Assembly (NCBI GenBank): GCA_016930075.1
Contig: JAFGHS010000043.1
Coordinates: forward strand, 1-64,000
DNA from: Deltaproteobacteria bacterium
GTDB lineage: Bacteria; Desulfobacterota; Syntrophia; Syntrophales; JAFGHS01
Reading direction: 5' to 3'
Length of the DNA: 64,000 nucleotides
Part shown: piece after piece, positions 1 through 8,145 of the stretch
Numbering within the stretch: the stretch's first letter is position 1
Layout of the letters: the number at the start of each line of letters is the position of its first letter
Notes under the pieces: generated by a model
The model's database searches: none
What the model saw: the letters and a program-made list of their open reading frames with translations, nothing else
Told to the model about the DNA's origin: nothing
Translations under genes and position numbers: made by a program

Positions 1-69
1 ATCAATAAACCGGTGCCGGAAAATAGTGATCCTTTGCGACACTAAATTCTTTATGGAAGTGTCTCATTT

Positions 70-837
70 TCATTGACACGTTCCGTTCAGAGAAAAGCCT
101 TTTGTTCCCCAGTGAATTGGCAGTGACTTGTCTTTTGCCAGCGCAAGTACTCGGGAGAAAACAGTCTTGCCCTGACCGTCGAGGAAGGTCATGAAACCGG
201 CTTCGGTTACCGTTGGCAGGGAACCCGAAGCCACGTGAACAGGCTTGTCGGCTTCGTTTCCGACTACGATTTCTTGAGACAAGAGGCGTGTACCGCTCTT
301 GCCTTGGAAGAAAGCAAACTCAACGCAGGTAACGCGGATTCCCTTGGATCTGAGGAAAGAGGCAGTCTGCCTTATCTCCGGCGTGACTCGTTGGCCGACA
401 ATAACTATCCGTTGATCCTTGTTGAAGGCAATCGCTTCGTCCGTCCCAAGCTCAAAATATCTGTGGTGGTGTTCCGCAAGGCTCAGCGAGTCGTCGTTAA
501 GATATGAGCGGAGGATACTTTCAAGCTGACCAGTATCCAAGTGCTCAGCAAAGGATGCGTATTCAAGCGCCTGCGAGAGCGTATCGCGGGGTGTCCGATT
601 CCTCTTCAGTTCCACAACGACAAGGGCGCCCTGTCGGTCGATGCCGACAAGATCAATGAAACCTCCGAGATTCGTGGCGACCTGTCGGCCGATGATAAGA
701 AGCTTTCCGTCTTCAACAATACCATCGGGATTGGCCTCAAGCCAATCCTCCAACATGGCCTCCTCATGGTCCACCTAAAAAGGCTTCTGAACGTATTCAC
801 TGAACTTTCCGTCAGTGTGTATACCGAAGAGTCTCAT
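70..837 (-). pseudogene. NucS/DUF91-type endonuclease-like gene interrupted by an in-frame amber codon
   Basis: The translation carries a PD-(D/E)xK-like core, with IDLVGIDRQG followed by VVVELKRNR, as in the DUF91/NucS family of predicted DNA endonucleases. The natural start appears to be the ATG at 837-835: it follows a GAGGAAG ribosome site and encodes MRLFGIHTDGKFSEYVQKPF, which looks like a family N-terminus. Codon 21 (777-775) is TAG, and the frame then continues with a GTG at 774. Either a shortened protein starts from that GTG, which has no comparable ribosome site, or the gene is dead or read through. The C-terminus stops abruptly after GTKGFSLN, so the 3' end may also be lost. Family assignment is moderately sure; loss of function is inference. 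Confidence 0.6.
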
Positions 838-963
838 ATTACTTCCTCATCTTCTGAACGGATGAACTCACTGATTTTTATGGAACGCAGCGGAATAAAA
901 ATCCAGTGCAGTGATTTGTTATACATTTCTTCATTATCCTTCTCAAGGTTTCCAGTCCTCTGA

Positions 964-2067
964 TTAATTAAATGGTGGTAAATTTTTATCACATCTTTGA
1001 GCATTAGAATGAGCAAGGACTTTCCCGACTGATGTAATCTGAAAACCAATGCCTATACCGTCCCACCATTCTTTTAGTGTTTTCAGGTTTGGTTTTTTGT
1101 CCCATTCTTCCATAAATGATTTAATATTCTCTTCTTTCATCTTGTCGTCTTGTTTATAAAGATCATATACGGAATTGATTGTGGTTATTTGTTCTTCCGA
1201 TAAAGAAATTGGAAGAATGATCACTTTGCAGTTTTGTTTTATTACCTGCTGAAATGAAAGAGAACTTATCCACTTCTTATTAGGGACATTTATTCTTGCA
1301 AAATCACTATTAAAAGCATGATCAACTAATATATTTTGAGGTAAATTTTTTCTTTTTAGTATTTCAATTGCCTTATTATAATTCTCTGATTTTTTTTCAA
1401 TACCCACCTCTACGTATCCGGCTAAAAACTTCGTGTAATATTGTTGTATCTTTTTTAAAATATCTGATGTGTTTATACGAACTGCATCCAGTATGTCTAA
1501 ATGATCAAGCCAATCATTTCCAACTGGAAGTTTCCCATAAAGTATTTTCCCAAATAAATCATTTAAAACTCTTAGACCTTGATGAACATCTCCATTGGTT
1601 GGATAAAAAGTTGATACAGCATGGAATACCGTTAATCCGAGCAAAGCATCATCAGAGATTTTATCAACTATCTCAACAGCACGACTAATTCCAGCCCTTG
1701 TAAAGCGATTCTCACCTTTCTCAAATCTATGTATTAGTAATTCAGATAAAAGGTCATAATCTGCTGGCCTTTCTGTGGAAGCTGCAGTCTTTTGTGCTTC
1801 AACCAGTAATAGCTGAAAACTAGGATCTGCGAATGCTTCTAAAGCACCTGTTACTTTTTCCATTTTATACATTAGCCTATTTTCAAATTCTGCAACTCTT
1901 TGATTTGCAATATATAAGGCTTCTTGCGAATAGTCTTTTCTTAATTGCAAGTTCATTTCTTGATATATTTCTCTTGCGCGCTTCTCATCAATCCCGACAT
2001 TCACTATCATTTTGTCAGTTTGAATATTGGTCGATCCATCCCCACCTTTTTGACTCTGCTTAGTCAT
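964..2067 (-). CDS. LPO_1073/Vpar_1526-like protein of unknown function
   Basis: A 367-residue soluble protein. Its N-terminus carries the motif QKGGDGSTNIQ (residues 6-16), followed by a long, mostly helical body (KRAREIYQEMNLQLRKDYSQEA onward) resembling proteins catalogued as LPO_1073/Vpar_1526 family. That match is from memory of the family pattern, so it is moderate. No catalytic motif is visible. The gene overlaps by 8 bases the upstream small membrane-protein gene, which carries nearly the same motif; this suggests the two products are made together and interact through it. The remnant nuclease gene lies 126 bases downstream in the same direction. A role in defence or self-assembly is inference. 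Confidence 0.6.
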   Translation of the reverse strand: MTKQSQKGGDGSTNIQTDKMIVNVGIDEKRAREIYQEMNLQLRKDYSQEALYIANQRVAEFENRLMYKMEKVTGALEAFADPSFQLLLVEAQKTAASTERPADYDLLSELLIHRFEKGENRFTRAGISRAVEIVDKISDDALLGLTVFHAVSTFYPTNGDVHQGLRVLNDLFGKILYGKLPVGNDWLDHLDILDAVRINTSDILKKIQQYYTKFLAGYVEVGIEKKSENYNKAIEILKRKNLPQNILVDHAFNSDFARINVPNKKWISSLSFQQVIKQNCKVIILPISLSEEQITTINSVYDLYKQDDKMKEENIKSFMEEWDKKPNLKTLKEWWDGIGIGFQITSVGKVLAHSNAQRCDKNLPPFN

Positions 2068-2245
2068 TATCCTTTTTACCGCCTATTTTGAAGTTCCCAC
2101 CCACTTGTATATTTGTTGAGTTCTTGCCACCTTTTTGAACTTGTTTATTTCTGCGGGTAGAAATAACCCATCCTATAATAGCAATGGGTATGACAATAGC
2201 GATTCCACTAAAAAGCCAATCTTTATTCTCTATAATCCATTCCAT
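2060..2245 (-). CDS. Small single-pass membrane protein with C-terminal QKGGKNSTNIQVGG motif
   Basis: A 61-residue protein with one hydrophobic helix (about residues 11-29), a basic stop-transfer patch RRNK (31-34) and a glycine/asparagine-rich tail with QKGGKNSTNIQVGGN at 37-51. The tail repeats the N-terminal motif of the following gene product, which it overlaps by 8 bases. The IQVGGN core recalls RHIM-type amyloid motifs (I/V-Q-V/I-G-x-x-N), although the Asn sits one position early, so this is only a resemblance. A GAGA ribosome site precedes the ATG. The likely arrangement is a membrane anchor that recruits or templates the soluble partner; this is inferred from motif sharing and not from known homologues. 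Confidence 0.6.
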   Translation of the reverse strand: MEWIIENKDWLFSGIAIVIPIAIIGWVISTRRNKQVQKGGKNSTNIQVGGNFKIGGKKDND

Positions 2246-2282
2246 AACTTATCTCGCTGATTACTATGCATGCAACAATTAT

Positions 2283-2424
2283 TATACGGATTCCGTCTTT
2301 TCTGAAAATTTCGACGACAAAATACTATATCTTTTAAATATAGACAAATATTTATTAGGGATTTCGTCTTTGTCATCCATATATCATCTGATATGCCAGG
2401 ATATACGGATTCCGCATATCCTGG
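2283..2424. promoter_or_regulatory. Possible operator region: repeated TATACGGATTCCG and a long palindrome
   Basis: The 270 bases between the divergent small membrane-protein gene and the GNAT gene contain TATACGGATTCCG twice (about 2283-2295 and 2402-2414). The second copy lies at the centre of an imperfect 29-base palindrome: CCAGGATAT at 2396-2404 pairs with ATATCCTGG at 2416-2424, with CGGA/TCCG nested inside. Position between divergent genes fits an operator, but no regulator is known. Confidence 0.35.
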
Positions 2425-2516
2425 TCCGGAACTTATTTTTTAAAGCACTTTTCAGAAAAGTCTGGTCAAAGTCTCGCACTTCGATTAATAATCCCTGAAA
2501 TTTCATCCTTCAAAAC

Positions 2517-2966
2517 ATGGACGACAGGCAGGTTCTTTTAAAAATGGAAATGACTGTTTTACCAATGACTATCGACTTGTATGATGAGGTGTTTGCCCTT
2601 TGGCAACAGACTGACGGTATTGGTCTGAGCAGCGCAGATTCGCAAGACGCCATCCGTTCTTTTCTTGAAAGGAATCGGGGACTCAGCTTTATGGCATCAA
2701 TGAATGGAAAAATCGTCGGCGCCATCCTTGCCGGGCATGACGGGCGACGCGGCTATCTTTATCATCTGGCTGTTCATCCCAATTACCGAAGGCTGGGATT
2801 TGGTCGTAAACTTGTGGAACATAGTCTTCAGGCGCTGAAAAAGCAGGGCATTCAGAAATGCCATTTATTTGCCTTTCAATATAACGCAGCAGGCATTGCC
2901 TTCTGGAAGTCAATCGGCTGGACGCCGCGCGTGGACATTCAGGCGATGTCTATGACCATAGAATAA
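2517..2966 (+). CDS. GNAT family N-acetyltransferase
   Basis: A 149-residue protein with the GNAT acetyl-CoA-binding signature: strand YLYHLAVHPNYRR followed by the pyrophosphate-binding loop RRLGFGRKLVEHSL (R-x-x-G-x-G type) and the C-terminal NAAGIAFWKSIGW segment. It probably transfers acetyl from acetyl-CoA to an amine; the substrate cannot be told. The first ATG (2517) has no clear ribosome site, and starts at 2544 or 2550 would give a more usual N-terminus (MEMTVLPM or MTVLPM). It is followed 41 bases later by a co-directional ferredoxin-like gene, which may or may not share its transcript. Confidence 0.85.
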   Translation: MDDRQVLLKMEMTVLPMTIDLYDEVFALWQQTDGIGLSSADSQDAIRSFLERNRGLSFMASMNGKIVGAILAGHDGRRGYLYHLAVHPNYRRLGFGRKLVEHSLQALKKQGIQKCHLFAFQYNAAGIAFWKSIGWTPRVDIQAMSMTIE

Positions 2967-3007
2967 AATAACCATGTACGTCAGGATGTTTCATAAGGGG
3001 AATATCA

Positions 3008-3712
3008 ATGAAGACCGTCCAGGATGAAATCATTGGGCTGCTGCCGGATCAAGAACAATACGTCGTCGGGTTTGCCGACATGGGGCACTTGATCGAGGAT
3101 CAATACCCTTTTCGTTATGCCGTCGTCATTGGCGCAAAGCTCAATGATCAAATAATTGATGCCATAGAAAAGGCGCCGACGATTGAATATTATGATCTTT
3201 ATGTTCAAACCAACCGCCGTCTGAACGAACTTGTCGTGGAGATTGCCAATTTTCTCAAAACTAAAGACATCGGTAGTCAGCCCATTTTTGCAACGGTTGA
3301 AGACAGTGAGTTGGATGATGACTATCGGGATCATTTAAGGTACATGTTTTCACATAAGATGGCGGCAACCCGCGCCGGTATCGGTTGGATCGGCAAAACA
3401 GATTTGCTGGTATCCAGGCGGTTCGGCCCGCGGTTGAGGTTGGCGACCGTCCTGACTGACTATGAATTTGAAAAATTGGGAACGCCCATCACCAAAAGCA
3501 ACTGTGGAAAATGCGCCATTTGCGTTGACTGTTGTCCGGCCCAGGCGGCAACGGGGATGTTGTGGAATACGACCATCGATCGGGATGAATTTTTCAATGC
3601 CGTCAAATGCCGGGAAATGTGCCGAGAGCGTGCGGCCCATCACATTCATAAAGAGATTAGTCTTTGCGGTGTTTGCATAGCCGTTTGTCCGAAAGGAAAA
3701 GCCCGAAGATGA
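3008..3712 (+). CDS. QueG-like (epoxyqueuosine reductase-related) double 4Fe-4S protein
   Basis: A 234-residue protein with a C-terminal twin-cluster ferredoxin module. The first cluster is C166-x2-C169-x2-C172-x3-C176-P; the second uses C220-x2-C223-x3-C227-P with C201 or C205 as a possible fourth ligand. The preceding HKMAATRAGIGWIGKTDLLVSRRFGPRLRLATVLTD region is typical of the QueG family and its paralogues. It is shorter than true QueG (about 350 residues) and lacks the C-terminal HEAT-like part, so it is more likely a cobalamin- or flavin-linked iron-sulfur electron carrier paralogue than the tRNA-modifying enzyme. AAGGGG precedes the ATG at good distance. Its stop codon overlaps the next start (ATGA). 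Confidence 0.8.
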   Translation: MKTVQDEIIGLLPDQEQYVVGFADMGHLIEDQYPFRYAVVIGAKLNDQIIDAIEKAPTIEYYDLYVQTNRRLNELVVEIANFLKTKDIGSQPIFATVEDSELDDDYRDHLRYMFSHKMAATRAGIGWIGKTDLLVSRRFGPRLRLATVLTDYEFEKLGTPITKSNCGKCAICVDCCPAQAATGMLWNTTIDRDEFFNAVKCREMCRERAAHHIHKEISLCGVCIAVCPKGKARR

Positions 3713-4317
3713 ATGTATCCGTGATCCTCGCCCACCCGGACGAGAAGAGTTTCAATCATGCCATTGCCCAGGCGGCCTGCGATGAGCTCAGGAGAAAAGA
3801 CCATCACGTTATCTTCCACGATCTGTATAAGGAATCGTTCGATCCACTACTGCCGGCAATTGAATTTGCTAAAGACGCCGTCATTCCGCCTGATGTGGCG
3901 AAACATTGCCGTGAAATCAAAGAGGCCGACATCATCGTCATCATCCATCCGAACTGGTGGGGCCAGCCGCCGGCCATCTTGAAAGGCTGGGTTGACCGGG
4001 TCATCCGTCCCGGCATTGCTTATGAATTTCTGGAAGGAGATACGGGTGAAGGCATTCCGAAGGGTCTTTTGAAGGCCAAAGCTGCGTTGGTTTTCAACAC
4101 GTCAAACACAGCGACAGAAAGGGAAAAGAACGTTTTTGGCGACCCTCTGGAATTGATCTGGAGGAACTGTATTTTTGATCTTTGCGGCGTTAAAGATTTC
4201 CGTCGCAGGATGTTCAATATCATCGTTACCAGCACTGAAAAAGAAAGGGAACAGTGGCTTGAGGACGTGAGGCAAATCGTCTCAGGCTTATGCGACCACT
4301 TTCATAATAAAGGATGA
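3709..4317 (+). CDS. NAD(P)H:quinone oxidoreductase, flavodoxin-like fold
   Basis: A 202-residue protein of the Flavodoxin_2 (KefF/MdaB/NQO1-like) family. It starts NVSVILAHPDEKSFNHAIA, the FMN/FAD-phosphate loop, and has HPNWWGQPPAILKGWVDRVI, which forms the active-site wall in this family. It should carry two electrons from NAD(P)H to a quinone or related acceptor in the cytosol. The start is the ATG at 3709, which overlaps the stop of the iron-sulfur gene (ATGA), so the two are translationally coupled and may form one redox unit. An in-frame start further upstream, at 3664, would lie inside the previous gene and is rejected. Confidence 0.85.
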   Translation: MNVSVILAHPDEKSFNHAIAQAACDELRRKDHHVIFHDLYKESFDPLLPAIEFAKDAVIPPDVAKHCREIKEADIIVIIHPNWWGQPPAILKGWVDRVIRPGIAYEFLEGDTGEGIPKGLLKAKAALVFNTSNTATEREKNVFGDPLELIWRNCIFDLCGVKDFRRRMFNIIVTSTEKEREQWLEDVRQIVSGLCDHFHNKG

Positions 4318-4411
4318 TGAAATATAAAAACTGAATCCATAATTTACAATACAAGTCTTGACATTTTTTGACACACTTAATAAAAATCTAAATAAAACAG
4401 GAGGTGGACAC

Positions 4412-5071
4412 ATGAAGGTTAAATTCTTGGGTCATGCGGCATTCAAGGTAACGACGGATAAAGGCACACGCATTATTTTCGACCCCTATGAATCAGGGTC
4501 ATACGGCGGGGCAATCGGTTACGGAAAAATCACCGAAGAGGCAGACATTGTGATTACAAGTCACGATCATGGAGACCACAATTATACAAAAGACATCAAA
4601 GGCAATTTTCAACACATTAAAGAGGAAGGCGCCTTTGAAGTTAAAGATGTTAAACTGACTGAAATCCCGACTTTTCATGACGCCTCCGGCGGCAAGGAGA
4701 GGGGCGGCAACTTGATATCCGTCTTGTCGGCAGATGGGATGACGCTTGCGCACATGGGTGACATCGGTCATGATCTGAACTCGGCGACATTGAAAAAAAT
4801 CGGCAAGGTTGATGTGATGTTGATCCCCATCGGCGGGTTTTTTACGGTGGATGCCGACGCAGCCTCAAAAATCATAGATGCCATTGGTCCGAAAATCACC
4901 ATCCCCATGCATTACAAAACGGACAAATGCGCCTTCCCCATAGGTACGGTTGATGATTTCATCAAGGGCAGAAATAATGTTATCCTTAAGGATAAGGAAT
5001 CGGAAATTGAAATAAAAAAGGACACACTTCCGTCAGCGCCTGAGATTGTTGTCCTGAAATGCGCACTTTAA
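4412..5071 (+). CDS. UPF0173-like metal-dependent hydrolase (MBL fold)
   Basis: A 219-residue metallo-beta-lactamase-fold protein. It shows the metal motif H51-D-H53-G-D55-H56 (in TSHDHGDHNY), the GDIGHD strand, and PIGGFFTVDADAASKIIDAIGPKITIPMHYKTD with the terminal histidine ligand. The family acts as zinc-dependent hydrolases of mostly unknown substrate. The ATG at 4412 is preceded by AGGAGGTGG at ideal distance and is preferred to an upstream in-frame ATG at 4358. The gene ends just before a palindromic repeat and a shared terminator with the convergent CoA-transferase operon. Confidence 0.85.
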   Translation: MKVKFLGHAAFKVTTDKGTRIIFDPYESGSYGGAIGYGKITEEADIVITSHDHGDHNYTKDIKGNFQHIKEEGAFEVKDVKLTEIPTFHDASGGKERGGNLISVLSADGMTLAHMGDIGHDLNSATLKKIGKVDVMLIPIGGFFTVDADAASKIIDAIGPKITIPMHYKTDKCAFPIGTVDDFIKGRNNVILKDKESEIEIKKDTLPSAPEIVVLKCAL

Positions 5072-5090
5072 AGGGAATTAAAAGGACTGG

Positions 5091-5110
5091 ATACCGGCTT
5101 TCGCCGGTAT
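5091..5110. repeat. REP-like palindrome
   Basis: ATACCGGC, loop TTTC, GCCGGTAT: a perfect 8-bp hairpin inside the longer context GGATACCGGCTTTCGCCGGT. Its form is that of the dispersed palindromes found between genes in many Proteobacteria and Desulfobacterota. Only one copy is visible here, so a family cannot be shown within the window. Confidence 0.5.
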
Positions 5111-5210
5111 GACGGCCTTGTTGACGCTTTCTGTTTTCTATTGCGACACAGTCTCTCAACCGAAATGAAAACAAAAAGAGCGGAAACAATAATTAAACTG
5201 GAATAACAAC

Positions 5211-5242
5211 AAAAAAAGGCGGCTTTGAAGGCCGCCTTTTTT
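5211..5242. terminator. Bidirectional rho-independent terminator
   Basis: A-run, GGCGGC stem, loop TTTGAAG, GCCGCC stem, T-run. The symmetry (AAAAAA on the left, TTTTTT on the right) serves both the plus-strand MBL gene and the minus-strand CoA-transferase operon, which converge here. Confidence 0.85.
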
Positions 5243-5245
5243 AAT

Positions 5246-6073
5246 TTATGCTATCCCGTTTTTTGCTTCAGCTTTTTTCATGGCTCGGGCCACGGTAAGA
5301 TCCTGGGCTAACTGCCTTCCCGCCGCCATGGCCGGGTTAAATTGTCTTATAAAATCAATTTCTTCATCCGTCGGACGGGGCGTCACAGACAGATCGGGCG
5401 CCACTTTCAAATCCCAGGGAATGTCCTTTTTCACCTCTTCCAGCGTCACTTTCGGGTGAATCTGGGCAAGATACATCTCCTTCGTAACCGGGTCAAAACG
5501 GAACACGCCTTTGGTAGTGAGCAACATAGACGGACCTGAACCTATTGGAAACAGTCCCGATTTATCGCGGCTGTCTCCCCCCTCAAGGTAACCGGGCGAT
5601 GTGAAATATTCAAGTTTATTAACAAAATCCCCACCCCTCATGGTCAGGACCGTTCTTTTGGAATAGGCAATAAAATCCGACGCTCCGCCTGAGCCGGGCA
5701 ATCGCATGGTTGGTTTATAATAATCTCCAATCACGGTGGTATTGAGATTGCCGAATTTGTCAACCTGCCCTACGCCCAGAAAGCAGACATCAACAAAACC
5801 CCGGTAGGTCATGGTGAAGGTTGAAAAAAGGTCCGTCATATAGGACATGCCGCGGCACGCATGGGCGTCTGCTATGTGATTCAAGGGAATGAGGGGAACA
5901 AAATCAATGAGGCCCGCCTCCATCATGAGGATGGCATGGGGCGCGTACAACGCCTTTGCCATGGCGCCTGCCGTCGTGGGGACGCCAATGCCCAAGATGA
6001 CGTTTTCGTAGTCATGAATTTCCTGAGCCGCCGTAATCGTCAAAAGTTCATTCAGTGTATAAGGCTTACTCAT
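5246..6073 (-). CDS. gctB: CoA-transferase beta subunit, glutaconate CoA-transferase type
   Basis: A 275-residue family I CoA-transferase subunit. The segment ILMMEAGLIDF places a glutamate (E52) where the catalytic Glu of the beta subunit of glutaconate CoA-transferase lies (E54 in the Acidaminococcus enzyme); the glycine-rich LPGSGGASDF loop is also typical. With the alpha subunit it would move CoA between acyl-CoA and a free acid; in syntrophs such pairs work in glutaconate, glutarate or benzoate-related metabolism, but the substrate cannot be read here. The start at 6073 overlaps the alpha-subunit stop by 8 bases. The possible upstream in-frame extension lies wholly within the alpha gene and is rejected. 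Confidence 0.85.
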   Translation of the reverse strand: MSKPYTLNELLTITAAQEIHDYENVILGIGVPTTAGAMAKALYAPHAILMMEAGLIDFVPLIPLNHIADAHACRGMSYMTDLFSTFTMTYRGFVDVCFLGVGQVDKFGNLNTTVIGDYYKPTMRLPGSGGASDFIAYSKRTVLTMRGGDFVNKLEYFTSPGYLEGGDSRDKSGLFPIGSGPSMLLTTKGVFRFDPVTKEMYLAQIHPKVTLEEVKKDIPWDLKVAPDLSVTPRPTDEEIDFIRQFNPAMAAGRQLAQDLTVARAMKKAEAKNGIA

Positions 6074-7112
6074 AAAGCACCCCCTGTTCCTGCAAGATAA
6101 CTTCCAGTTCTTCCATTGTGACGCCCATATTCCGTGACCTGCCGTTTTCATCCCAGACGGATGTAAAAGCGGAACCGAAGTTGGCAGGCGTCGTATAAAA
6201 CGTCCGGGCGCGGATTTCATCAAGGGTTTTGCTGCCGAATCGGGAAATATAATGATCGATATAGGCCTCCCGGTCCGGACATCCATAAACCCACTCGTCC
6301 AGCCATGCCTTCATGCCATCGCCGGTCTTATCGGCGCTGGAAAAAATAGCATGCATGCCCCGGTCGCTGTTGTAGTAACCCAGGACTTCGGTTGGATGAG
6401 CCCCCCAGGGTACTTCCACGACGGCATCGACCCTGAAGGCGGGAATGATGGTAAAGTTCGGGCTGGTGCGGATGATGTCGTGTTCGACAATTTCTTCGCA
6501 GGATACGATGATCCGTTTGCTCGCCAGGGCTGCGGCGGCGACACTTCCCAGGGCGCCCCAGTACTGGGCATTCCCGTGTTTGTCGCACCGCTGGACATGA
6601 ACAATGCAGACGTCGGGATTCGCCGCCGGTACAGTCACAATGCTTTTCCCTGTATAGGGGCATTTGATGACGCGATATTTGTCTTCTCCGAGAAATGTAC
6701 GTTTTTTAAATAAATCGGTCACCATAACGCTCTCGAAAACCTGCATGAAGGTAAAGCCGTGCATCCCTGCCACCATTCGGGCATTATATTGGAAGTTTGA
6801 ATAGTCTTCCATTTGCAGAGTACCGGCTTTCAGGGCGCGTTCCACAGCCGATCCGCCGTTGCGGCCTCCGACCCGGATCACGTACGTACTGACCAGCCGG
6901 TTTACACAGCCGCCGCCGACCAGCACATCGACATCCAGGATTCCTGATTGAGAATAGACCGTAAGCCCTCTCTTTTCTTGTCTGACCACTTCAAAAACAA
7001 GTTCTGCGCATGTCCCTACGGTATAGTTCCCAATGCACAAGTGATCCCCGTCATGAACGAATTTATTAACCGCTTCCTTTGCAGTCATGACTTTACCATT
7101 GTCTGCCGCCAT
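6066..7112 (-). CDS. gctA: CoA-transferase alpha subunit, glutaconate CoA-transferase type
   Basis: A 348-residue partner of the downstream beta subunit, with the CoA_trans family N-terminus (KVMTAKEAVNKFVHDGDHLCIGNY) and the nucleotide-side loop region PAANPDVCIVHVQRCDKHGNAQYWG. The ATG at 7112 follows AAAGGAGG with five bases between and is preferred to the further in-frame start at 7166. The two subunits overlap and are clearly one operon ending at the 5211-5242 terminator. The naming follows subunit architecture; oxoacid or glutaconate substrates are both possible. The 330 bases upstream (7113-7441) hold no convincing gene. Confidence 0.85.
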   Translation of the reverse strand: MAADNGKVMTAKEAVNKFVHDGDHLCIGNYTVGTCAELVFEVVRQEKRGLTVYSQSGILDVDVLVGGGCVNRLVSTYVIRVGGRNGGSAVERALKAGTLQMEDYSNFQYNARMVAGMHGFTFMQVFESVMVTDLFKKRTFLGEDKYRVIKCPYTGKSIVTVPAANPDVCIVHVQRCDKHGNAQYWGALGSVAAAALASKRIIVSCEEIVEHDIIRTSPNFTIIPAFRVDAVVEVPWGAHPTEVLGYYNSDRGMHAIFSSADKTGDGMKAWLDEWVYGCPDREAYIDHYISRFGSKTLDEIRARTFYTTPANFGSAFTSVWDENGRSRNMGVTMEELEVILQEQGVLYE

Positions 7113-7441
7113 CGGAGCCTCCTTTCCAACTTCTTCATATAATTTATTTAGTCGAGACTTATTCAAGTTTCAGCTTAATGGGCGTATGATTGATGCCGAC
7201 TCCCGTTTTGCCGGCATACAGGAATAAACCTCTTTACATAAACCCTTAAATGCCCGCTTTGGAATAATATACCGCATCAGATAATCTGAAGACTCGTGTG
7301 TCGGGATTGCATACGACCGATGCGTCTTTGTGATTATAAATCCACATAATACCGTGAATTTAATATGATTCATGCTCTCATTTCATGATCAAGATTGTCG
7401 GGGACAGGCTCTCATCATCGGATGATGATTATGCCCGAAGA

Positions 7442-8044
7442 TCATTTCAGAAGTCTTTCTCTTCTATCGAGCTTGATTTCCAGGTCTTTCAGCAATTCAA
7501 TGTCTTTTTTTAAACGGTCGTTTTCCTGGACCAGTTTTGACACTTCCGTAAGCAATCTGTCGGCCAGTACGTTATTTGCCTTTATCAATCTTTCATTCTC
7601 TTGAATCAGAACAGTCTTCTCCCGATGAGTTTTCGCATATAAATTTTGCGCTGATTTTTCTTCATTAGTACACATCTGAAGATCATTAATGATTTTAATT
7701 AATGCAATCGCTGAACTATTCCATTTGGAGTCGGGATATTCCTTTAATATCGATTCGAATGCCTTTTTTGCCCCTGCATAGTCCGGCGAGGTATTTTCGG
7801 AATTTAACAGCAGCATGATGCCGTGTCTTAAGTAGTCTATATCCGAAGGAACGGATCTGAAGATTGGAAGTCTCTCTGCTGCGCTGTCGACTTTTCCGGG
7901 GGGGGAGCTTTTGTCAATTTCAATGGGCGGCGCCGCACAGGCCATGATCGAAACGATGCACAGACTTGCAGCACAACGCTTAATCAGAAAACATATATTT
8001 GAATGACGGATTTCATTTGCAGCATGTGCAAGAAAATGCCACAT
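7442..8044 (-). CDS. Putative lipoprotein with C-terminal coiled coil
   Basis: A 200-residue protein of unknown function. A basic region and hydrophobic stretch (about residues 19-35) lead to the lipobox-like SIMAC, with C36 as the candidate acylated cysteine, followed by a proline-rich linker. The middle (YAGAKKAFESILKEYPDSKWNSSAIALIKII) resembles a single TPR hairpin, and the last 60 residues form a leucine-heptad coiled coil (LIQENERLIKANNVLADRLL and onward). The unusually long region before the hydrophobic segment suggests that the true start is internal. It may tether to the envelope and assemble through its coiled coil; a partner is not evident from the neighbours. Confidence 0.6.
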   Translation of the reverse strand: MWHFLAHAANEIRHSNICFLIKRCAASLCIVSIMACAAPPIEIDKSSPPGKVDSAAERLPIFRSVPSDIDYLRHGIMLLLNSENTSPDYAGAKKAFESILKEYPDSKWNSSAIALIKIINDLQMCTNEEKSAQNLYAKTHREKTVLIQENERLIKANNVLADRLLTEVSKLVQENDRLKKDIELLKDLEIKLDRRERLLK

Positions 8045-8145
8045 CAGTGCTCAGCCTCAAATTGAATTTATAAAAACACCTGCCAACTTTGTGTTGCATA
8101 AAAAAGCGTTCTATTTCAAATAACGTGGGAGTATTTTGGCGGGGA

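Noticed and set aside
775-777. Pyrrolysine or other recoding at the amber codon of the NucS-like gene
   Set aside because: No recoding signal or suppressor tRNA is visible, and the residue is not at a catalytic site. A simple nonsense mutation is more economical, though read-through was kept as a test.
5091-5110. Rho-independent terminator of the MBL gene
   Set aside because: The 8-bp hairpin has no T-run. The true terminator is at 5211-5242; the hairpin is better read as a REP-like repeat.
7170-7373. 67-residue minus-strand frame upstream of gctA
   Set aside because: No ribosome site, no family likeness, and the amino-acid pattern is not protein-like; treated as non-coding leader.
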